The position numbers and the translations under genes were made by a program. A DNA stretch of 64,000 nt from JAGSPQ01 sp038206395 (lineage in GTDB: Bacteria > Myxococcota > Myxococcia > Myxococcales > Myxococcaceae), in contig JBBRAX010000007.1 of the NCBI GenBank assembly GCA_038206395.1, positions 129,380 through 193,379 of the forward strand, in the 5' to 3' direction. The notes under the pieces were generated by a model. The model searched no databases. It had not been told where the DNA came from and saw only the letters and a program-made list of their open reading frames with translations. Positions 58,544 to 64,000 of the stretch are shown here, piece after piece (position 1 is the stretch's first letter; each line of letters starts with the position of its first letter).

Positions 58544-60298
58544 ATGATGACGCGCATCGGTTGGGTTGGGCTGGGCTGCTTCGTGCTGATGGGCTGTGGC
58601 ACGGGCACGACGCCGGCGGACATCTGCAAGGGAAGGCTCGCGGGCGACCTGGTGATCACCGAGCTCATGCTGGACCCCGAAGGCAGCGACACGGGCAGCG
58701 AGTGGTTCGAGGTCTACAACACGCTCGGAACCGACATCGACCTGAAGGGCATGGTCATCTACACGAAGGACACCGACGGCTCGGGCTCGAAGACGCACAC
58801 GCTGAAAGCGGGCACGATTCCGGCGCAGGGCTACTTCACCTTCGGAGACATCCGATCGGGCGCGCTGCCCGCGTGGATTGGGTACACGTACAACGATGGC
58901 CTCGGCAACTTCGGAAACGCGCGCGGCGTCATCGGCATCAAGTGCGGGACGGTGACCTTCGACGAGGTGACCTGGACGCGCACCGCGAAGTCGAACCGGT
59001 CGCGCGGGCTCGACCCGACGCAGCCGAAGACGTCGACGGCGAACGACGACGAGACCCTGTGGTGCGACACCAACCCGGGCGTCGTCTACAGCGGCGCCAG
59101 CGCGGGCACCCCGGGCAAAGCGAATGCAGCCTGCATCCCCGAAGCGATGGTCGGCACGTGTCTCGAGAACGGAGTGGCGCGCCCGATTCGACCCCCGGGC
59201 GGCGGCGATTTGATCATCACCGAGATCATGGCGAACCCGAAGTCGGCCTCGTCGGCGACGGTGGGCGCGTGGTTCGAAGTGCTGGCGACGAGGGCGGTCG
59301 ACTTGAACGACTTGACGATCGCGACCCCGACGACGGACACCAGCGTGAAGAGCATGGACTGCGTGCCGGTGGTCGCGGGCGAGTACGTCTTGTTCGCGCG
59401 CAGCGGTGACTCGTTCATCAACGGCAGCCTGCCGACGCCGAAGCTCACCTACAGCCTGTCGATCACCACCGGGAACAACCGGCTCTTCCTGCGCCGCGGC
59501 GACGCCGGCATCGACGAGGCGGCGTTCACCACCAGCACCACGTCAGGAATCTCGGTGCAGCTCGACAACCGGAAGCTCGACGTCGCGTCCAACGACGTGC
59601 CTGAGAATTTCTGCAAGTCGCTGATTCGGTTCGATGGCGGCACAGATGCCGGAGCGACGGACTTCGGCAGCCCCGGCGCTCCGAATGAGGTGTGCCCCGA
59701 GGTCGATGGTGGTTTGCCCGATGGCGGCATGACCGACGCCGGAGACCCGAACTTCTGCTTCGACACCGGCACCAGTGCGTTCCGCGCCGTGGTCAGACCG
59801 CTGGCGGGCGACTTCGTCATCACCGAGTTCATGGCCAACCCGGCGGCCGCTCCTGACACGGTCATCGGCGAGTGGTTCGAAGTGCTCGTCAAAGGCACCG
59901 CCGACTTCAACGGGATTCAGATGACGGCGAACAGCGGCCTGACGTCTTTCAACTCTGCGAACTGCCTGCACTACCCCACGGGCTCGCTGCTCGTGTTCGC
60001 GAAGAGCACCGACCCGATCGCCAACGGCAACCTCGGGCCGATCACGGGAACCTTCACCGCTCCGCTGGCGAACTCGAACGCGAAGATCGTTCTCTATACG
60101 GACGCCGGCGTGGTGGACCAAATCACCTGGACCACGGTCGCGGCGGGCAAGTCGCGACAGCTCGATATCAACAAGCAAGACCACCTGCTCAACGACCTGA
60201 CGACGAACTTTTGCGACAGCGACGCCGGCATCACGCTGGCGGACGGCGGGCCTGGAGACAAGGGTACGCCAGGTCTTCCGAACCGCATCTGCCCGTGA
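58544..60298 (+). CDS. Triple lamin-tail-domain lipoprotein
   Basis: The protein has 584 residues with a lipobox FVLMGC (Cys 18). It contains three lamin-tail domains whose openings are GDLVITELMLDPEGSD, GDLIITEIMANPKSAS and GDFVITEFMANPAAAP, each followed by an EWFEV or AWFEV strand. The second and third are closer to each other than to the first. Lamin-tail domains in bacteria often accompany secreted nucleases and other hydrolases; this knowledge is general. The gene starts 3 bp after one SNase gene and overlaps the next (GTGA), so the group is coupled. It may bind DNA or the cell surface. Confidence 0.88.
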   Translation: MMTRIGWVGLGCFVLMGCGTGTTPADICKGRLAGDLVITELMLDPEGSDTGSEWFEVYNTLGTDIDLKGMVIYTKDTDGSGSKTHTLKAGTIPAQGYFTFGDIRSGALPAWIGYTYNDGLGNFGNARGVIGIKCGTVTFDEVTWTRTAKSNRSRGLDPTQPKTSTANDDETLWCDTNPGVVYSGASAGTPGKANAACIPEAMVGTCLENGVARPIRPPGGGDLIITEIMANPKSASSATVGAWFEVLATRAVDLNDLTIATPTTDTSVKSMDCVPVVAGEYVLFARSGDSFINGSLPTPKLTYSLSITTGNNRLFLRRGDAGIDEAAFTTSTTSGISVQLDNRKLDVASNDVPENFCKSLIRFDGGTDAGATDFGSPGAPNEVCPEVDGGLPDGGMTDAGDPNFCFDTGTSAFRAVVRPLAGDFVITEFMANPAAAPDTVIGEWFEVLVKGTADFNGIQMTANSGLTSFNSANCLHYPTGSLLVFAKSTDPIANGNLGPITGTFTAPLANSNAKIVLYTDAGVVDQITWTTVAAGKSRQLDINKQDHLLNDLTTNFCDSDAGITLADGGPGDKGTPGLPNRICP

Positions 60299-60768
60299 AG
60301 CAGCTCGCCGTCTTCACGCTGGCCTTTCTCTCTGGATGCGGCGCCCCACCGAGTCCCTGCGGCCCGTCATCCGGCAGGGTGGTGAACGTGGTCGACGGCG
60401 ACACGGTGGACCTCGAGTCGGGGGTCCGAATCCGGCTCATCCTGGTCGACACGCCAGAGACGACGGGCGGGAAGACAGACTGCTACGGCCAGGAGGCCAA
60501 GGCGTTCACCACGGCGGCGCTCGACGGCAAGCAGGTGACACTTGCCTACGAGTCCGAGTGCAAAGACCGCTTCGGCCGCACGCTGGCGTTCGTCACTGCC
60601 GACAACGAGGAAATCAACAGCACCCTCGTAAAGAAGGGCCTCGCCTGCGTGCTCTACATCAAGCCCGACGGCGAGAGCCGGAAGGTCGAGTTCGAAGACT
60701 ACGAGACCGTCGCCAAGACCGAGCGCGTCGGCATGTGGGGCACCTGCGCCAAGGTGACCTGCGAGTAG
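60295..60768 (+). CDS. Small staphylococcal-nuclease-fold lipoprotein (thermonuclease)
   Basis: The protein has 157 residues with a GTG start overlapping the previous stop. The lipobox is FLSGC (Cys 15). Nuclease residues are VVDGDTV, R47-x4-D52-x2-E55 (RLILVDTPE) and R95 in DRFGRTLAFV, all in the spacing of staphylococcal nuclease. A Cys pair at 63 and 89 (TDCYGQE, ESECKDRF) may form a disulfide. It is the last gene of the barrel/nuclease operon and a shorter relative of the 370-residue nuclease two genes upstream. It should cleave DNA or RNA at the surface with calcium. Confidence 0.93.
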   Translation: MKQLAVFTLAFLSGCGAPPSPCGPSSGRVVNVVDGDTVDLESGVRIRLILVDTPETTGGKTDCYGQEAKAFTTAALDGKQVTLAYESECKDRFGRTLAFVTADNEEINSTLVKKGLACVLYIKPDGESRKVEFEDYETVAKTERVGMWGTCAKVTCE

Positions 60769-60809
60769 AAAAGTTGCACACGGTTTGAAGGCCCGGTGTC
60801 TGGCCCTGC

Positions 60810-61655
60810 ATGCAACCGTTTCCCAGCCGGTCGACCCCTTCGCTGCCGATTCCCCTGCCGATGCCCCAATCGCGCCGACATGCGGGCGCGCAGGTGATGC
60901 CGGCGCTGACCTTCCCTGGCGCTGCGGTGACGCCGGCGGCGCACGTCGCCTCGGGCACGTCTCGCTACACCCTGCTGGGCTACGCCGCGCTGCTGGTGGG
61001 CATTCTCGCCGCCGCGGCGGGCTCGATGGGCATGGCGCTGCTGCTGATTCCCATCGGCCTCGTGATTCAGCACTTTCAGGCGAAGACGGTGCGCGCGCTG
61101 ATTCGCGGCTCAGGCGTGCAGGTGAGCCCGATTCAGCTGCCCCAGCTGTACGCGGTCGTCGAACAGTTCGCCCAGCGGCTCGGCCTCAAGGAAGTGCCTG
61201 AGGTCTACATCGTCGAAGAGTCCGTGCAGAACGGCTTCGCGGTGAAGCTCGGCAAGCGCGACCTGCTGCTGCTCACCGACGACGCCGTCTGGGGCGCGCT
61301 GCAGAGCAAAGACCCCCACGCGCTCGGCTTCATCGTCGGCCACGAGCTCGCGCACATCGCGCTGGGCCATACCGGCGTACTCCGCAACATGCTGCGCGCT
61401 GCCTTCAAGCCGCTGAGCCGCGCCGACGAGCTGAGCTGCGACAACGTGGCCGCCGAGCTGGTCGGCAACGATGACCTCGCCATCCAGGGCCTCGCGCTGC
61501 TCACCGTCGGCCCGCAGCTGATGCCGTACCTCGACCTGGCCGCGCTGATCGCCCAGGCCGACCAGGTCTGCGCCGACACTTCCTCGAAGAAGGCCGAGCG
61601 CCGCCTCACGCATCCCCTGCTGCTGCGCCGCATCGGCAACCTCAAGCGCAACTGA
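60810..61655 (+). CDS. M48-family zinc metallopeptidase
   Basis: The protein has 281 residues. The zinc site is HELAH (H178, E179, H182), and the third ligand is in SRADELSCDNVA (E207), the M48/HtpX pattern. A hydrophobic helical region lies at about 55-85 (YAALLVGILAAAAG, GMALLLIPIGLVI), and a Pro-rich N-terminus precedes it. The active site should face the cytoplasm and degrade or process membrane proteins. ATG 60810 was used; later in-frame ATGs at 60861 and 60897 are possible. The gap of 41 bp to the nuclease operon leaves cotranscription open. Confidence 0.88.
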   Translation: MQPFPSRSTPSLPIPLPMPQSRRHAGAQVMPALTFPGAAVTPAAHVASGTSRYTLLGYAALLVGILAAAAGSMGMALLLIPIGLVIQHFQAKTVRALIRGSGVQVSPIQLPQLYAVVEQFAQRLGLKEVPEVYIVEESVQNGFAVKLGKRDLLLLTDDAVWGALQSKDPHALGFIVGHELAHIALGHTGVLRNMLRAAFKPLSRADELSCDNVAAELVGNDDLAIQGLALLTVGPQLMPYLDLAALIAQADQVCADTSSKKAERRLTHPLLLRRIGNLKRN

Positions 61656-61693
61656 CTTCTCAGGCCGACAGCAGCCCGTTGGCCGCCTTCTGG

Positions 61694-61730
61694 AGTGCTT
61701 CTCCCTGAGGGAGCACTTCGGAAGGGTTTT
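61694..61730 (+). terminator. Hairpin terminator after the M48 gene
   Basis: AGTG...CACT enclosing CTCCC-TGA-GGGAG forms a stem with a 3-nt bulge at 61694-61717. It is followed by CGGAAGGGTTTT, a short T-run. It lies about 40 bp after the M48 stop. It could equally be part of a leader for the next gene. Confidence 0.45.
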
Positions 61731-61745
61731 ACCGGGGCAGCGAAA

Positions 61746-61778
61746 GGAGCGCGCCCATGGTCCTCAAGGGTACGCTCC
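61746..61778 (+). promoter_or_regulatory. Stem-loop in the leader of the cytochrome-like gene
   Basis: GGAGCG (61746-61751) pairs with CGCTCC (61773-61778), with an inner GCCC/GGGT stem. It stands 22 bp before the ATG at 61800. No known riboswitch class was matched. Confidence 0.35.
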
Positions 61779-61799
61779 CTCGCGGAGGCCGCGCACCGA

Positions 61800-64000
61800 A
61801 TGAAAGGAACTGTCGGATACGCCGTCGTCTTCTGCGCGTTGATTTCGTGCACCGGTTTGATTGGAGGCGAGAAGCCTCCACCTGGAACGCCTCCGGGCGA
61901 CCCGCTTTGCGATGCCGCCTGCCAGGCGCAGGCGATGCCCACCGGCTGCGTCTCGACCCAGGCGTACTTCGACACGTGGGCGTGGCCAGACGTGCTCTCG
62001 ACCTGCGCGTCGTGTCACGTCGCCGGCGGTCAGGCCGACGGCACGCGCTACGTGCTCAAGGCGGCGGCAGTGCCCGGCTACCTCGCCGCGAACTACGACG
62101 TGATGCGCGAGGTCGCGAAGCTGCGGCTGGGCGGTGACGCGCTGATGGTGGCGAAGGCGACAGGCAAGGTCGCTCACCAGGGCGGAATGGTGATCAAAGG
62201 CGGCAGCAAGGAGTACGCGATTCTTCTTCAGATGCTGCGCCAGCTCGAGGCGCCGAAGACGTGCCCCAACGAGATGCCGCCGCCGCCGATTCCGGTCACT
62301 GAAGGCCTGGTGCTGATGACGCCGTACGAGACGCTGCGGAAGGCGACGCTGCAGCTGGCCGGACGTCCTCCCACTGCGGCCGAGATTGCGGCGATTGATG
62401 CCGGTGGTCTTCCCGCGCTCGACGGGTTGCTCGCTGCGGTGATGAACGAGAAGGCTTTCTACGAGCGGCTGCGCGAAATCTTCTCCGACGTGCTGCTGAC
62501 CGACGCGTTCCTCTGGTCGAACCGCGAGACGCACGGCGGTTACCTGGTGAACAGCAACACGTTCGCTCCAGGCGTCGCGGTGTTCGACTTGCTGGCCGAC
62601 TGGGAATGGCAGTCGACCAAGAACGGCATTCGCACCACCGACGCCCTGGCGCGCGAGCCCGTCGAGTACTTCGTGCACCTCGCGCGGCTGAACCGGCCGC
62701 TGACGGAAGTGCTGACCGCGAAGTACCGGCTGCTCAATGGGTACACCGCGAAGTTCTTCAAGGTGCCGTACCAGGGCGTGCCGGCGGCGATGCTGAACCC
62801 CGACACGACGGATCCGCTGGTGTTCGAAGAAGTGACCAGCGTGCCGCAGGTGAACGAGCGCGGCAGCCCGGGCGAGTACGCGGGCATCCTCACCTCGACC
62901 GCTTTCCTCGCGCGGTACCCGAACACGCCGACCAACTTCAATCGGAAGCGCGCGCGCTTCGTCTACAAGTACTTCCAGAACTTCGACATCATGAAGATCG
63001 CACCGCGCATCGACGCCGACGCGGTCGACTTGAACGCGAACCCGACGCGCAACAACGCCGTCTGCACGGGCTGCCACGCCAAAATCGACCCCTTCGCCGG
63101 TGCCCTCGCCAACTGGACGGAGTGTGGCTACGACGACAAGCTTCACTACTTCCAGCCGGCCGAGAAGTACGCGACGTGCCGAGATCGCGGCTGGGTCGAA
63201 GCGACGGCGATGTATCCGCCGGGCACGGACATCGGTGAGACCGCTTCTCTCTCTGATTCGCAGCGAGCGAAAGGCGCCGAGCTTCTGGCGGCGAGCCTGG
63301 TGGCGCGCGACGAGTTCGCGCAGGCGATGGTGAACCCTCTGGTGGTGGGCATGCTGAATCGCCCGCTGCTGCGTGCGCCCACCGACCCCGCGCAGCCCGG
63401 CTACGCGAACCTCGACGCCGCTTTCGAGGCAGAGAAGAAGGAACTGCAGCGGCTCACCACGCTCTTCAAGGCGGGCAACCAGGTGCTGAAGCCCTTGGTC
63501 GCGGCGATCGTGGGTTCGCCGATGTTCCGCGCAAAGAATGCGGACGCGGCTGATCGGCTCGAGCTCACGGGCTTCGGCGGTGGGACGTTGAGCACGCCCG
63601 AGAACCTCGACCGGCGCATCGAGTCGACGCTGGGAATTCCGTGGGCGCTCATCGCTGCGCCGGTGCAGCACGACCAGTTCGGCCCGCGCTACCTGCGCCG
63701 CATTTCGACGTTCAAGGTTCCGTACGGCGGCGTCGACCAGACCTTCGATGGCGCGAAGGTTCGCCAGCGTTACCCGAGCAGCATGTCGGCGCGGATCAGC
63801 GAACGGATGGGCCTGATGATGTCGTGCATCGCGGCCACGCGGGACTTTGACCTGCCCGTCGCGTCGCGGAAGCTGTTCCCCTTCGTCGAGAAGTCGATGG
63901 CGACGGCTGCGAACGAGGCGGCGATTCTGCAGAACATCCAGCACCTGCATGAAAGGTTCTGGGGCGAGCGCGTGCCGGTGACAGACCCCGAGGTGCTCGC
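61800..64000 (+). CDS. Haem-binding lipoprotein of DUF1592/DUF1588 type (truncated by window)
   Basis: The reading frame is open to the window edge, giving at least 733 residues. The signal ends LISC, so it is probably a lipoprotein. Two c-type haem motifs are seen: CASCH in LSTCASCHVAGG near residue 66, and CTGCH in NAVCTGCHAKIDPFAG around residue 424. The second lies in a DUF1588-like context (CxxCHxxIDP). DUF1592/1588 proteins are large exported proteins common in Planctomycetota and Myxococcota, whose roles are not settled. GGAGG lies upstream but at long spacing. The C-terminus is not seen. Confidence 0.8.
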   Translation, partial: MKGTVGYAVVFCALISCTGLIGGEKPPPGTPPGDPLCDAACQAQAMPTGCVSTQAYFDTWAWPDVLSTCASCHVAGGQADGTRYVLKAAAVPGYLAANYDVMREVAKLRLGGDALMVAKATGKVAHQGGMVIKGGSKEYAILLQMLRQLEAPKTCPNEMPPPPIPVTEGLVLMTPYETLRKATLQLAGRPPTAAEIAAIDAGGLPALDGLLAAVMNEKAFYERLREIFSDVLLTDAFLWSNRETHGGYLVNSNTFAPGVAVFDLLADWEWQSTKNGIRTTDALAREPVEYFVHLARLNRPLTEVLTAKYRLLNGYTAKFFKVPYQGVPAAMLNPDTTDPLVFEEVTSVPQVNERGSPGEYAGILTSTAFLARYPNTPTNFNRKRARFVYKYFQNFDIMKIAPRIDADAVDLNANPTRNNAVCTGCHAKIDPFAGALANWTECGYDDKLHYFQPAEKYATCRDRGWVEATAMYPPGTDIGETASLSDSQRAKGAELLAASLVARDEFAQAMVNPLVVGMLNRPLLRAPTDPAQPGYANLDAAFEAEKKELQRLTTLFKAGNQVLKPLVAAIVGSPMFRAKNADAADRLELTGFGGGTLSTPENLDRRIESTLGIPWALIAAPVQHDQFGPRYLRRISTFKVPYGGVDQTFDGAKVRQRYPSSMSARISERMGLMMSCIAATRDFDLPVASRKLFPFVEKSMATAANEAAILQNIQHLHERFWGERVPVTDPEVL

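Noticed and set aside
61680..61800. Possible c-di-GMP (GEMM) or other known riboswitch
   Set aside because: None of the conserved core bases of known classes could be found.

Overview
The window is high-GC DNA from a predatory-type deltaproteobacterial lineage, most likely Myxococcota. Supporting signs are tails that end in Cys, a hydrophobic stretch and an Arg cluster (MYXO-CTERM-like), many secreted lipoproteins and proteases, a Ser/Thr kinase with a membrane tail, a TIGR02266-like PilZ domain fused to Hsp70, a sigma-54 promoter and several acyl-CoA dehydrogenases. The organism call is an inference from gene content. Almost the whole window is coding, with short gaps and frequent ATGA/GTGA start-stop overlaps. 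I saw no prophage, insertion sequence or CRISPR array.

Layout. 1-5.8 kb: an edge-truncated MBL-fold lipoprotein, a GAF/HD-GYP signalling protein, pyruvate kinase, an ASCH/PUA-like protein, a SprT-like protein and a Cys-cluster protein. 5.8-15.7 kb: one minus-strand operon with an outer-membrane barrel followed by two giant paralogous metzincin-type lipoproteins, closed by a strong terminator. 16-21.5 kb: a divergent NFACT protein, an ATP-dependent DNA ligase, two acyl-CoA dehydrogenases and a small lipoprotein. 21.6-25 kb: a translationally coupled operon of hemJ, a GH1 glycosidase and two membrane-associated proteins. 25-30 kb: a gene relic, a third acyl-CoA dehydrogenase with its terminator, a possible papain-fold exported protein, and a UvrA-like gene wrecked by two deletions and a frameshift. 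30-36 kb: dusB, an S2P protease with a helical-repeat tail, a fatty acid desaturase, an ECF sigma/ZAS anti-sigma pair, a peroxiredoxin and an amidohydrolase that has lost metal ligands.

36-48.5 kb: a sigma-54 promoter driving tandem trypsin-like proteases, a gluzincin-like peptidase, a three-gene phosphorelay operon (multi-receiver/Hpt protein, histidine kinase, OmpR-type regulator), a TonB-like protein and a large CARDB/Ig surface protein. 48.5-55 kb: a tRNA-derived patch in which a 3' half precedes a 5' half, an exported EEP-fold protein with a PDSGV repeat, a Ser/Thr kinase operon, and the PilZ-Hsp70 fusion. 55.2-60.8 kb: a tight operon of an outer-membrane barrel carrying a ComEA-like helix-hairpin-helix, two staphylococcal-nuclease-type lipoproteins and a triple lamin-tail-domain lipoprotein. 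60.8-64 kb: an M48 peptidase and an edge-truncated haem-binding lipoprotein.

The two most system-like loci are the barrel/double-metzincin operon, which could be a surface proteolysis or export machine, and the HhH-barrel/nuclease/lamin-tail operon, which could process or import extracellular DNA. Both functions are inferred from domain composition and gene order; nothing here demonstrates them.
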